Source of the DNA: Streptomyces sp. B21-105
GTDB taxonomy: Bacteria; Actinomycetota; Actinomycetes; Streptomycetales; Streptomycetaceae
Reading direction: 5' to 3'
NCBI RefSeq assembly: GCF_036898465.1
Contig: NZ_JARUMJ010000001.1
Span: forward strand, 6,014,001-6,078,000
Length of the DNA stretch: 64,000 bases
Shown here: piece after piece, positions 51,381 to 59,885 of the stretch
Layout: every line of letters starts with the position of its first letter
How positions within the stretch are numbered: the stretch's first letter is position 1
Notes under the pieces: generated by a model
Databases searched by the model: none
Seen by the model: the letters and a program-made list of their open reading frames with translations, nothing else
What the model was told of the DNA's origin: nothing
Translations under genes and position numbers: made by a program

Positions 51381-52665
51381 CCGGACCCACCTCCTCGGTC
51401 GCGCCCTCGTCGAGGTGGAACTCCGTCTCCCGCCAGTCCTCGGGCAGCAGGTGGTCCAGGACGTCGTCCACGGTCACCGCGCCCAGCAGCGAGCCCGCCT
51501 CGTCGACGACGGGGGCCGCGACCATGTCGTACGTCGCGAAGAATCCGGCGACGACCGGCAGCGCCGCGTCCGGCGCCAGGGCCTGCAGATCGTCGTCGAT
51601 GATCGAGCTGACCAGGGTGTACGGCGGGTCGCGCAGCAGTCGCTGGAAGTGGACCGTGCCGAGGTACTTGCCGGTCGGCGTCTCGTCGGGCGGGCGGCAG
51701 ACGTAGACCTGCGCGGCGAGCGCGGGGGAGAGGTCGCGGTTGCGCACGCGCGCGAGGGCGTCCGCGACGGTGGCGTCCGGCCGCAGGACGATCGGCTCGG
51801 TGGTCATCAGCCCGCCCGCGGTGTGCTCCTCGTAGGCCATCAGACGCCGCATGTCGGCCGCGTCCGCCGGTTCCATCAGACTCAGCAGCCGCTCCTGGTC
51901 CTGCTCCGGGAGCTCGGACAGCAGGTCGGCCGCGTCGTCGGGGTCCATGGCCTCCAGGACGTCCGCGGCGCGCTCCTCCTTCAGCTTGCCGAGGATCTCG
52001 ATCTGGTCGTCCTCCGGCAGCTCCTCGAGGACGTCGGCGAGGCGGTCGTCGTCGAGGGCCGCGGCCACCTCGGCGCGCCGCTTCGGCGACAGGTGGTGCA
52101 GGACGTTGGCGAGGTCGGCGGGGCGCAGCTGTTCGAAGGTGGCCAGCAGGCTCTCCGCGCCCTGCCCGTGCTCCTCCAGCGAGAACCCGGTGACCGCCGA
52201 CCACTCCACGGTCAGCGTCTCGCCCTTCGCCCGCCGGAACGCGCTCGCCTTCTTGCCCTTGCGGACGAAGACGCGGTCGATCTCCCAGTCCCGGCGGGCC
52301 GGCAGCTGCTGCACCGACACGTCGAGGACGCCGACCTCCTCGCCGGTCTCGACGAGCGTGACGCGCCGGTCGAGCAGTTCCCCGAAGGCCAGCCGCTCGG
52401 TCGGCCGCTGCTCGAAGCGCCGGACGTTGAGCACGCCGGTGGTGATGACCTGTCCGGACTCGATGCCGGTGACCCGGGTCATCGGCAGGAAGATGCGCCG
52501 CCGCGTGGACAGTTCGACGACCAGCCCGAGCACCCGGGGCGGCCGGCGGCCCACCCGCAGTACGACGACGAGGTCGCGTACCCGGCCCACCTGGTCACCG
52601 TTCGGATCGAAGACGGGGATGCCGGAGAGGTGCGAGACGAAGATCCGCGGGGCGCCCGCTGCCAT
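51370..52665 (-). CDS. Soluble MgtE_N/CBS-domain protein with PRC-barrel
   Basis: 431 residues. The N-terminal part (FVSHLSGIPVFDPNGDQVGR, then VRDLVVVLRVGRRPPRV) is PRC-barrel-like and seems duplicated. It is followed by MgtE_N helices with repeated LADVLEELPEDDQIEIL / AADLLSELPEQDQERLL motifs and two CBS domains (TTEPIVLRPDATVADALA; GFFATYDMVAAPVVDEAGSL). There are no membrane helices, so the channel domain of the MgtE magnesium transporter is missing. It probably acts as a magnesium- or nucleotide-responsive regulator rather than a carrier, perhaps together with the DUF1003 protein. GGAGG precedes the start; GTG 52668 is an alternative. Confidence 0.88.
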   Translation of the reverse strand: MAAGAPRIFVSHLSGIPVFDPNGDQVGRVRDLVVVLRVGRRPPRVLGLVVELSTRRRIFLPMTRVTGIESGQVITTGVLNVRRFEQRPTERLAFGELLDRRVTLVETGEEVGVLDVSVQQLPARRDWEIDRVFVRKGKKASAFRRAKGETLTVEWSAVTGFSLEEHGQGAESLLATFEQLRPADLANVLHHLSPKRRAEVAAALDDDRLADVLEELPEDDQIEILGKLKEERAADVLEAMDPDDAADLLSELPEQDQERLLSLMEPADAADMRRLMAYEEHTAGGLMTTEPIVLRPDATVADALARVRNRDLSPALAAQVYVCRPPDETPTGKYLGTVHFQRLLRDPPYTLVSSIIDDDLQALAPDAALPVVAGFFATYDMVAAPVVDEAGSLLGAVTVDDVLDHLLPEDWRETEFHLDEGATEEVGPGDS

Positions 52666-52938
52666 CACCGCACCTCCTTCCCTGCCGACTTCTTCACGGA
52701 CACTTCCACGGCCGCCTTCACGGCCGTCTCCGCTGACTTGTTCACGGAGCGACCGTCCGCGTCGTCAGGGGTGACGCACTTCTCCCGAATGCCCGCTCGT
52801 GCGGGCTTAAGGCTAGCCCGTCCCGATCGGATACGCCCTGGTGGGCGGTCCGGACGGACTGGCTCCGCCAGGGCTCCGAGACCCCGGTACGCTGCCGTAC
52901 GCCGCTCGGCACAACCCCGCAGAAAGGTGAATCCCCCT

Positions 52939-53688
52939 GTGACTGCGATTCCCCAGAACCGTACGCGCCGGGTCCCGCTGGTGAGCGCGGTGTGCGCGCT
53001 GGTCGTGGGTCTGGGACTGACGGGATGCAGTGAGGATCCGGACGCGGGCACGAACGGGGTGGGCAGACTTCCCGCCCCGGAGATCCAGGCGAAGACGAAG
53101 GCGGCCGCGGACTCGGTCGACGCGGTGCGCCTGTCGGGGAACGTGGTCACCAGCGGGCGCACGTACAAGCTCGACATGCGGCTGAAGGCGGACGGCGCCA
53201 CCGGCTCGGTCACCGCCGAAGGGTCCACCTTCCATCTGCTGCGGGTCGGCGAGCAGCTGTTCCTGAAAGCCGACGCGGCGTTCTGGAAGCACGAGGACGC
53301 CAAGTCCGACGACGGCAAGGACGCGGCGACCGGCGGCAAGCTCGACGGCAAGTATGTGAAGGTGCCGACCGGCGACCCGTCGTACAAGAAGTTCAGCGGC
53401 TTCACGGACAAGGATCTCCTGCTCGACGGTCTGCTGACGCTGCACGGCTCGCTGGACACCGACGGCCACCACGAGCAGTCCGGCGTCCGCACGGTCCGCA
53501 TCACGGGCGACGGTGGCTCCGGCGGCGCGCTGGACGTGTCGCTGGAGGGCAAGCCGTACCCCCTGCGCCTGGAACGCGCCGGAGGGGCGGGCACGCTGAG
53601 CTTCTCGGCCTGGGGGAAGGACTTCGCCCTCAAGGAGCCGACGAAGGGCGAGACGGTGGACTACGGCAAACAGCTCCCGACGTCGTAG
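52939..53688 (+). CDS. Putative LppX/LprG-like lipoprotein
   Basis: 249 residues, GTG start. Signal peptide with lipobox LGLTGC (Cys about 31), then a polar domain (AAADSVDAVRLSGNVVTSGR, MRLKADGATGSVTAEGSTFH, QLFLKADAAFWKHE) with the alternating strands of LolA/LppX-like lipid-binding folds. The fold assignment is tentative. Three 14-bp repeats copy its stop-codon region downstream. Confidence 0.8.
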   Translation: MTAIPQNRTRRVPLVSAVCALVVGLGLTGCSEDPDAGTNGVGRLPAPEIQAKTKAAADSVDAVRLSGNVVTSGRTYKLDMRLKADGATGSVTAEGSTFHLLRVGEQLFLKADAAFWKHEDAKSDDGKDAATGGKLDGKYVKVPTGDPSYKKFSGFTDKDLLLDGLLTLHGSLDTDGHHEQSGVRTVRITGDGGSGGALDVSLEGKPYPLRLERAGGAGTLSFSAWGKDFALKEPTKGETVDYGKQLPTS

Positions 53689-53718
53689 CCCCGACGTCGT
53701 AGCCCAGACGCCGTAGCC
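53677..53718. repeat. Three 14-bp tandem repeats over a stop codon
   Basis: Units 53677-53690 and 53691-53704 are identical (CCGACGTCGTAGCC) and 53705-53718 differs at two bases. The first contains the lipoprotein gene's TAG stop. Confidence 0.9.
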
Positions 53719-53741
53719 TCGTCGCCGGGCGTCCGCGGCGG

Positions 53742-54362
53742 CTACTTGCGTCTGCGTTTGCGCAGCAGCAGCTTCGGGAGTGCGGCCGGCGCCGCCTCGC
53801 GCGTCGTGGCCGGGGTGGCGACGGGCGCCGTGGCGAGGTCCCCGTCCGGCAGCGGCGCCAGGTCGCCGGTCGGCTCCAGCCGGAGCACCCGGCACTCCCG
53901 GGCCCAACGCTCTGTCATGGCCTCGCCGTCGGGCGCGTTCAGCCGCTTGCCCTTGAGTTCGGCGACGGCCGCCTCCCACGCCTTCGAGCCCGGCGTGAGC
54001 TGGACGATCCGAGCCGTCCAGGAGACCAGTCGGCCGCCCTTGTCCTTGCTGCGGACGGTGACCTCGGCCGAGCCGCCCTCGACGAGCCCCGGTAGCGGCT
54101 GCTCGCCCGGCCCGTCGCCGACCAGACAGGCCGCGCCCTCGTGCCAGACGTGCCACAGCGCACGCGCGGCCGTCTCACCGGCGCCCCTGACCCAGACCAG
54201 GCCGGACTTCTTGGTGGCCTCCTCGACGAGGGCCCGCTCGACGAGTGCCCGCTTGTCGGGCGCCTGCTCGTCGGGGGTCTGCTCGGCGAGGGTCTGCTCG
54301 GCGAGGGCCTGCTCGTCGAGTGCCCGGTCTCCGTGGGCCCGGCCGGTCGGCTCGCTTGTCAT
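53742..54362 (-). CDS. Hypothetical protein with N-terminal five-residue repeats
   Basis: 206 residues. The N-terminus is a run of five-residue units (ALDEQ, ALAEQ, TLAEQ, TPDEQ, APDKR, ALVER, ALVEE), encoded by 15-bp DNA units and likely helical. The core (SGLVWVRGAGETAARALWHV, AACLVGDGPGEQPLPGL, VTVRSKDKGGRLVSWTARI) might be a split-barrel, pyridoxamine-oxidase-like fold; I am not certain. It ends in a basic LLLRKRRRK tail. ATG 54362. Confidence 0.75.
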   Translation of the reverse strand: MTSEPTGRAHGDRALDEQALAEQTLAEQTPDEQAPDKRALVERALVEEATKKSGLVWVRGAGETAARALWHVWHEGAACLVGDGPGEQPLPGLVEGGSAEVTVRSKDKGGRLVSWTARIVQLTPGSKAWEAAVAELKGKRLNAPDGEAMTERWARECRVLRLEPTGDLAPLPDGDLATAPVATPATTREAAPAALPKLLLRKRRRK

Positions 54363-54385
54363 GCCGTCAGCCTAGCCGGGCGTCC

Positions 54386-55516
54386 TCACAGCCAGCCGTT
54401 GCGCTTCAGCGTGCGGTGGATGCCCACACACAGGGCCACCATGGCCGACATGACGACGGGGTAGCCGTACTTCCAGTGCAGTTCCGGCATGTAGTCGAAG
54501 TTCATCCCGTACACCCCGCACACCATCGTCGGTACGGCGATGATGGCGGCCCAGGACGTGATCTTGCGCATGTCCTCGTTCTGCGCGACGGAGGCCTGTG
54601 CGAGGTTGGCCTGGAGGATCGAGTTGAGCAGCTCGTCGAAGCCGATGACCTGCTCCTGGACCCGGGCGAGGTGGTCGGCGACGTCCCGGAAGTACTTCTG
54701 GATGTCGGGGTCGACCAGCCGCATCGGCCGCTCGCTCAGCAGCTGCATCGGCCGCAGCAGCGGCGACACCGCACGCTTGAACTCCAGCACCTCACGCTTG
54801 AGTTGGTAGATCCGGCCGGCGTCCGTGCCGCGCGGGGTGCCCTTGCGTCCCGGCGAGAACACCTCCGTCTCGACCTCGTCGATGTCGTCCTGCACGGCGT
54901 CCGCCACCGCGATGTAGCCGTCGACCACGTGGTCGGCGATGGCGTGCAGCACCGCCGAGGGGCCCTTGGCGAGCAGTTCGGGGTCGTCCTGGAGGCGGTG
55001 GCGCAGTGCGCGCAGCGAGCCCTGGCCGCCGTGCCGGACGGTGATGAAGAAGTCCTTGCCGGTGAAGCACATGACCTCACCGGTCTCGACGACCTCGCTG
55101 TTGGCCGTCAGCCGGTCGTGCTCGATGTAGTGGATGGTCTTGAAGACGGTGAAGAGGGAGTCGTCGTAACGCTCCAGCTTGGGCCGCTGGTGGGCCTGCA
55201 CCGCGTCCTCCACGGCCAGCGGGTGCAGCCCGAACTCGGCGGCGATACCGGCGAATTCGGCCTCGGTCGGCTCGTGCAGCCCGATCCACACGAAGCCGCC
55301 GTCCCGCCGCACCTGACGCATGGCCTCCTGCGGGTTCGGCGCCTGGGCGAAGACGACGCGGGCGCCGTCGCGGTAGACGGCGCAGTCGACGACGGCCGAC
55401 GGCGTGGCGGGGTCGCGGGTGGTGTCGTAGGCGCCGTTGTCCATACGCCCGCCCCCCTTGCGCAGGGAGGGGCGGGCCGGGCGGACGACGGCACGGAGGT
55501 CGCGGATCATCGACAT
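54386..55516 (-). CDS. corA: CorA family magnesium/cobalt transporter
   Basis: 376-residue divalent cation channel, a pentamer in the membrane. A large cytoplasmic domain (IGLHEPTEAEFAGIAAEFGL, VQAHQRPKLERYDDSLFTVF) is followed by the long stalk helix and two C-terminal membrane helices. The selectivity motif is YGMNFDYMPEL between them. ATG 55516 has AAGGAAC upstream; the open frame begins at 55636. The leader is over 300 nt long and contains a short ORF with a strong ribosome binding site. Confidence 0.94.
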   Translation of the reverse strand: MSMIRDLRAVVRPARPSLRKGGGRMDNGAYDTTRDPATPSAVVDCAVYRDGARVVFAQAPNPQEAMRQVRRDGGFVWIGLHEPTEAEFAGIAAEFGLHPLAVEDAVQAHQRPKLERYDDSLFTVFKTIHYIEHDRLTANSEVVETGEVMCFTGKDFFITVRHGGQGSLRALRHRLQDDPELLAKGPSAVLHAIADHVVDGYIAVADAVQDDIDEVETEVFSPGRKGTPRGTDAGRIYQLKREVLEFKRAVSPLLRPMQLLSERPMRLVDPDIQKYFRDVADHLARVQEQVIGFDELLNSILQANLAQASVAQNEDMRKITSWAAIIAVPTMVCGVYGMNFDYMPELHWKYGYPVVMSAMVALCVGIHRTLKRNGWL

Positions 55517-56024
55517 GGCAGGTTCCTTCGCGACGAGCAAAGAAAGACCGCCACGGCGGGTGGAACTGCCCGGAATGGGGACGTCCTGACTTGGGTCTTC
55601 CCGGCCCTCGAGGCGGGAAAGGTTTGGCACGTCCACAAAGCGGGGAGCACCGCTCCGTCGCGGTGGCGAGCTTCGCTACTGATTCAGATCAAACGATCAG
55701 ACAGATCAGGCAAAACGAAACGAAGTGCTCTTCCGCTGAAGATGAGCGCGAGAGTCGGCGACCAGCCGGAGGCGAGAAGGCCAGAGGCGAAGAGGCCAGA
55801 GCAGTTGCGTCAGCGGCCGGAAGAGCGAGTGGTACTGCACGGGTGACTTCGATCCATGACAGCCCCACCTCCTCCAGCCGGTCCCTCGTAAGGGAGTCTC
55901 GTCTGCGTCGGGGCAAGATCGCGACGCTTCAGCGTGCTGCCCCGAACCACCGGGCAAGAGTAGCAGTCGACCGAAGTGTCAAGGTGCTGCTTTGCCGCGC
56001 TCTGACGAGTTCTATGCTCGCCGC
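55517..56024. other. Divergent control region between corA and the SUFU-domain gene
   Basis: 508 bases. On the minus strand it is the long corA leader with a 15-codon ORF (55810-55857). It has several GATCA repeats at 55684-55708, a two-copy 17-18-bp repeat (GAGGCGA.AGGCCAGA) near 55770-55800, and a small TCCCT-TACG-AGGGA dyad near 55890. The promoter of the plus-strand gene should be at 55950-56020. I see no match to the M-box (magnesium) riboswitch core. Confidence 0.55.
55810..55857 (-). CDS. Possible 15-residue leader peptide in the corA 5' leader
   Basis: ATG 55857 to TGA encodes MDRSHPCSTTRSSGR. A GGAGGAGGTGG sequence lies just upstream, stronger than most ribosome binding sites in this window. 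It ends about 290 nt before corA. In Salmonella a leader ORF (corL) upstream of corA controls its transcription; a similar device is possible here but the peptide itself is not similar as far as I can tell. Confidence 0.4.
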   Translation of the reverse strand: MDRSHPCSTTRSSGR

Positions 56025-56609
56025 ATGGCTGATGTTCTTCCTCTGGTCGAGGCCCGTCTGCGCACGGCGCTGGGCGAGCCGGACGCCCGCGCGGCGGTCA
56101 CCTTCCTCGGCGCCGACCGCGTCGAGGTGCTGCGTTTCCGTGAGGGCGACATCGTTCGCTACGCCACGCTCGGCATGTCCGCGCAGCCGATGAGCGATCC
56201 CACGGCGGTGCTCGCGGACCCGGTGAAGGGCCCGCGCGCCGAACTGCTCCTGTCCGTCCGGCCGGGTGACGCCGACACGGACAAGGTGCTTCGTCCGCTC
56301 GCCGTGCTCGCCGCCTCCCCGCAGGTCGAGGGCGTGGTCGTGGCTCCGGGCGCCTCCCTCGACGTGGGCGGGCCGCTGTGGCCCGGCGCTCCGTTCACCT
56401 CGGTCCTGGTCGCCGAGCCGGGCGGTCTGGTGGAGGACCTCGACCTCGACGGGCCCCTCGACCCGGTCCGCTTCCTGCCGCTGCTCCCGATGACCCCGAA
56501 CGAGGCCGCCTGGAAGCGCGTGCACGGCGCCCAGGCCCTTCAGGAGCGCTGGCTGACGAACGGGACGGACCTGCGGGATCCGTCCCGCAGGTCCGTCCCG
56601 TTCGACTGA
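56025..56609 (+). CDS. Suppressor-of-fused (SUFU) domain protein
   Basis: 194 residues. VRYATLGMSAQPM, AELLLSVRPGDADTDKVLRP, LAASPQVEGVVVAPGASLDV and FTSVLVAEPGG match the bacterial SUFU-like domain, found in polymorphic-toxin immunity proteins and in conserved housekeeping genes. As it stands alone in core chromosome, a toxin link is not evident. ATG 56025 fits; the frame is open to 55992. Its last 18 codons contain a 22-bp perfect inverted repeat that doubles as a terminator. Confidence 0.85.
   Translation: MADVLPLVEARLRTALGEPDARAAVTFLGADRVEVLRFREGDIVRYATLGMSAQPMSDPTAVLADPVKGPRAELLLSVRPGDADTDKVLRPLAVLAASPQVEGVVVAPGASLDVGGPLWPGAPFTSVLVAEPGGLVEDLDLDGPLDPVRFLPLLPMTPNEAAWKRVHGAQALQERWLTNGTDLRDPSRRSVPFD
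56557..56604 (+). terminator. Hairpin terminator inside the end of the SUFU-domain coding sequence
   Basis: Perfect 22-bp arms (56557-56578 and 56583-56604) with a TCCG loop, ending 5 nt before the gene's last base. The convergent MFS gene ends at 56678. Confidence 0.8.
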
Positions 56610-56677
56610 CGCTCCGTGAGGAACGTCACCAAAGCCCGGCCGTCGGCGGCCGGTTGGCGATGCCGGGCGCGGAGGGC

Positions 56678-57907
56678 TCAGCCGGCGAAGACCGCGACCC
56701 CGTCCTCCGTCGCGTGCTGCGGCTCGAGTTCACGTGCCTCGGCCGTGAGTGCCCCGCGCCGGACGACGACCACGACCGCGCCGAGCACCGCCGTCACCGC
56801 CGCGACAACGAACGGCACGTGGACGTCGGTCCATTCCTCGATCTTCGGCGCGAAGTAGGGCGCCGCCGCGGCCGCGAACCACCGCACGAAGTTGTACCCG
56901 GCGCTCGCCACGGGGCGCGGCGCGTCCGACACGCCGAGCGCCAACTCGGTGTAGACGGTGTTGTTCACGCCGATGAAAGCGCCCGACAGGATCGTGCAGA
57001 CGACCGCCGTGGAGTGGTCGCCGTAGCCGAGGAGGAGCACGTCGGCGGCGAGCAGCAGCAGCGAGCCGCCGAGCACCTTCAGCGAGCCGAACCGCTTCTG
57101 CAGTCGCGGGGCGACGAGCACCGAGAAGACCGCGAGCAGCACGCCCCAGGCGAAGAACACCGCTCCCGACTTGTAGGGGGTCATGTCCAGCACGAAGGGG
57201 GTGAAGGCCAGCACGGTGAAGAACGTGTAGTTGTAGAAGAACGCCGAGGCGGCGGCGGAGGCGAGACCGCCGTGGCCGAGCGCCTTGAGCGGGTCGAGCA
57301 GCGAGGTCTTGCGGGCCGGCTTCGGCTGCTCCTTCAGGAACACCGTGATGCACAGGAAGCCGATGGCCATCAGGAACGCGGTGCCGAAGAACGGGTAGCG
57401 CCAGCTGGCGTCGCCGAGCAGCGCGCCGAGCAGCGGTCCGCAGGCCATGCCGAGGCCGAGCGCGGACTCGTACAGCAGAATGGCGGCCGCGCTGCCGCCG
57501 GCCGCCGCGCCGACGATCACGGCGAGCGCGGTGGAGACGAAGAGGGCGTTGCCCAGTCCCCAGCCGGCTCGGTAGCCGACCAGCTGCGCGACCGAGTCCG
57601 AGGTGCCGGCGAGGCCCGCGAAGACGACGACGAGGGCGAGGCCGGCGAGCAGCGTCCGGCGTCCGCCGATGCGGCTGGAGACGAAGCCGGTGACCAGCAT
57701 CGCGATCGCGGTGATCAGGAAGTACGAGGTGAAGAGCAGGGAGACCTGTCCGGCCGTGGCGTCCAGCCCCTGGGCGATGGACGGCAGGATCGGGTCGACC
57801 AGGCCGATGCCCATGAAGGCGACGACGGACGCGCCGGCGGTCGCCCACACCGCCTTCGGCTGCCGCAGGATGCTTCCGGTTCCCGCTCCCGCGTCGAATG
57901 GGTCCAT
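56678..57907 (-). CDS. MFS transporter (drug efflux type)
   Basis: 409 residues with twelve predicted membrane segments. GIGLVDPILPSIAQGLDATA and the loop 2-3 region SRIGGRRTLLAGLALVVVF mark the DHA1 drug:H+ antiporter group. The N-terminal half has the GLGMACGPLLGALLG (motif C-like) helix. The start at 57907 has GGAGGGGTGA upstream; the frame is open to 57946. A dyad-rich, A/T-rich stretch lies upstream, where a MarR- or TetR-type repressor may bind. The substrate is unknown. Confidence 0.9.
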   Translation of the reverse strand: MDPFDAGAGTGSILRQPKAVWATAGASVVAFMGIGLVDPILPSIAQGLDATAGQVSLLFTSYFLITAIAMLVTGFVSSRIGGRRTLLAGLALVVVFAGLAGTSDSVAQLVGYRAGWGLGNALFVSTALAVIVGAAAGGSAAAILLYESALGLGMACGPLLGALLGDASWRYPFFGTAFLMAIGFLCITVFLKEQPKPARKTSLLDPLKALGHGGLASAAASAFFYNYTFFTVLAFTPFVLDMTPYKSGAVFFAWGVLLAVFSVLVAPRLQKRFGSLKVLGGSLLLLAADVLLLGYGDHSTAVVCTILSGAFIGVNNTVYTELALGVSDAPRPVASAGYNFVRWFAAAAAPYFAPKIEEWTDVHVPFVVAAVTAVLGAVVVVVRRGALTAEARELEPQHATEDGVAVFAG

Positions 57908-57949
57908 GGTGCGTCTCACCCCTCCAGAGATGGTTGGTATATGCACATA

Positions 57950-57980
57950 GTAAGTTAGCTCGGCTAATTAATGCAAGCTA
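57950..57980 (-). promoter_or_regulatory. A/T-rich promoter/operator candidate of the MFS gene
   Basis: Contains TTAGC-TCG-GCTAA within unusually A/T-rich DNA, about 50 nt upstream of the MFS gene start. The symmetry suggests a MarR-like site; no regulator gene is adjacent. Confidence 0.4.
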
Positions 57981-58067
57981 CATGTATGTTGTGCGAGAGC
58001 AACTGGTTCCGTCCGGACGGGTGATCGTCCTTGACGTGGACGTGCTCGGGTAGGACCGTGGGGCTCT

Positions 58068-58709
58068 ATGAGGGGCGAACCCAGTTGCCCGAAGTGTGGT
58101 GGCCGGGTCAGGGCTCCCGGACTCTTCGCCGATTCCTGGCAGTGCGATGTGCACGGGACGGTCCATCCGCTGCAGCCTGTGATCCCGCCCAGCGTCGAGG
58201 CGCTCAGCGTCGTCGTGCACCGCACCCAGGTGCCGGTGTGGATGCCGTGGCCGCTGCCGGTCGGCTGGCTCTTCACGGGTGTGACCTATGCGGGCGACGA
58301 CCGCAGCGGCGGCCGTGCCACCGCGGTGGCCTGCTCCGGGCCCGGACCGCTCGGCGGCATGGGCGAGCTGATCCTGGTCGCCGAGGAGCTGGGCGTCGGC
58401 CTGGGCGCGCGCTACGCCGGCGTCGACGGGCCGGACCCGGGGCCGTACATGAGCGTCGAGAAACCGCCGCAGGCCAAGGTCCTGGCCGCAGGTCGGCCCA
58501 CTCCGCTCTGGCATGTCTCGGCTACCCCGGACGACCGTGCGGTCTTCGCGGGCGAGGCGCGGGGGCTGTGGCTGTGGGCGGTGGTGTGGCCCGAGCAGTC
58601 CGGACTGCTGATGTACGACGAGCTGGTGCTGACGGATCTGCGGGACGCGGGGGCGGAGGTGGAGCTGGTGCCCTGCGGGGCACTGTCACCGCGCCTCCTC
58701 AAGCCGTAG
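58068..58709 (+). CDS. DUF6758 family protein with zinc ribbon
   Basis: 213 residues. It starts MRGEPSCPKCGGRVRAPGLF, with CPKC and a later WQCDVHG that could form a zinc ribbon; WMPWPLPVGWLFTGVTYAG and WLWAVVWPEQSGLLMYDEL are conserved. Widespread in Streptomyces, function unknown. Degenerate 19-bp repeats follow its stop (58729-58787). Confidence 0.88.
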   Translation: MRGEPSCPKCGGRVRAPGLFADSWQCDVHGTVHPLQPVIPPSVEALSVVVHRTQVPVWMPWPLPVGWLFTGVTYAGDDRSGGRATAVACSGPGPLGGMGELILVAEELGVGLGARYAGVDGPDPGPYMSVEKPPQAKVLAAGRPTPLWHVSATPDDRAVFAGEARGLWLWAVVWPEQSGLLMYDELVLTDLRDAGAEVELVPCGALSPRLLKP

Positions 58710-58887
58710 CGCGCTGTCGGCTTTTGTCGGGCCCTGCTGATTCCGCCGGGCTCTGCCGATCCGGTCGGCCCTGTCGGGTCTGGCGGGTGTAGGGGGCGCC
58801 GGGGGGTTTCGGGTGTGACAGGGCGGTCTGATTTTCCGGCTATGCTGGAGCGTCCCCTTCCGTCCGTCCCCGACTGGAGTCCGCGTC

Positions 58888-59745
58888 GTGCGCATCGATC
58901 TGCACTGCCACTCCACGGCCTCGGACGGTACGGACACCCCGGCCGAGCTGGTGCGAGGCGCCGCAGCCGCCGGACTGGACGTCGTCGCGCTGACCGACCA
59001 CGACACCACGCGCGGACACGCCGAGGCCGTCGCGGCACTGCCCTCGGGGCTCACCCTCGTCACCGGCGCGGAGCTGTCCTGCCGGGTCGACGGGATCAGC
59101 ATGCACATGCTGGCCTACCTCTTCGACCCCGAGGAGCCCGCTCTGCTCGCCGAACGCGAGCTGGTGCGGGACGACCGGGTGCCCCGGGCGCACGCGATGA
59201 TCGCCCGGCTGAACGACCTGGGCGTGCCCGTCACCTGGGACCAGGTGGCGCGGATCGCGGGGGAGGGGTCCGTCGGGCGGCCGCATGTCGCCACCGCGCT
59301 GGTCGAGCTCGGCGTCGTCCCGACCGTGAACGACGCCTTCACCGCGCACTGGCTGGCCGACGGCGGCCGGGCCCACGTCGGGAAGCACGAGACCGACCCC
59401 TTCGAGGCGATCCGGCTGGTCAAGGCCGCGGGCGGGGTCACCGTCTTCGCGCACCCGGGCGCGAGCAAGCGGGGGCACACGGTGCCGGAGGCCGTGATCG
59501 CCGAGCTGGCCGCCGCCGGTCTCGACGGCGTCGAGGTCGACCACATGGACCACGACGCGGACACCCGCGCGCGGCTGCGCGGCCTGGCCCGGGACCTGGG
59601 GCTGCTGGTCACCGGCTCCTCGGACTACCACGGCAGCCGTAAGACGTGCGTGCTCGGCGAGTACACCACCGACCCCGAGGTGTACGGGGAGATCACCCGG
59701 CGGGCGACGGGTGCGTTTCCCGTCCCGGGGGCCGGCGGAGTCTGA
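58888..59745 (+). CDS. PHP-domain metal-dependent phosphoesterase (RNase AM / YciV type)
   Basis: 285 residues, GTG start. The PHP metal-site motifs are DLHCHSTASDGTDTP, ALTDHDTTRGH, ELSCR, FAHPG and GSSDYHGS, in the right order. E. coli YciV (RnaM) removes 5' nucleotides from rRNA precursors and hydrolyses 3',5'-bisphosphonucleotides; the same class of activity is likely. It is in a plus-strand group with MarC. Confidence 0.9.
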   Translation: MRIDLHCHSTASDGTDTPAELVRGAAAAGLDVVALTDHDTTRGHAEAVAALPSGLTLVTGAELSCRVDGISMHMLAYLFDPEEPALLAERELVRDDRVPRAHAMIARLNDLGVPVTWDQVARIAGEGSVGRPHVATALVELGVVPTVNDAFTAHWLADGGRAHVGKHETDPFEAIRLVKAAGGVTVFAHPGASKRGHTVPEAVIAELAAAGLDGVEVDHMDHDADTRARLRGLARDLGLLVTGSSDYHGSRKTCVLGEYTTDPEVYGEITRRATGAFPVPGAGGV

Positions 59746-59885
59746 GTTCCGACCCCGACTCCGTTTCCACGCCCCTGTGCTGCAGGCTGTGCCCACCCGT
59801 TCCTCCCCCCAGTGCCTCCAGGGCCTGGGATACCCCATGCGGAACGACTGTTCACAGCGGTAGCCCTTCTCCGCAAGGCCCAACC

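Noticed and set aside
55517..55990. M-box magnesium riboswitch upstream of corA
   Set aside because: The leader is long enough, but the conserved M-box core sequences are not visible.
55591..56193. Plus-strand open frame in the corA leader running into the SUFU gene
   Set aside because: It overlaps the SUFU-domain start in another frame and shows no domain or ribosome binding site.
56378..57958. 526-codon open frame antisense to the MFS gene
   Set aside because: Its translation is charged and repetitive, while the minus strand encodes twelve membrane helices.
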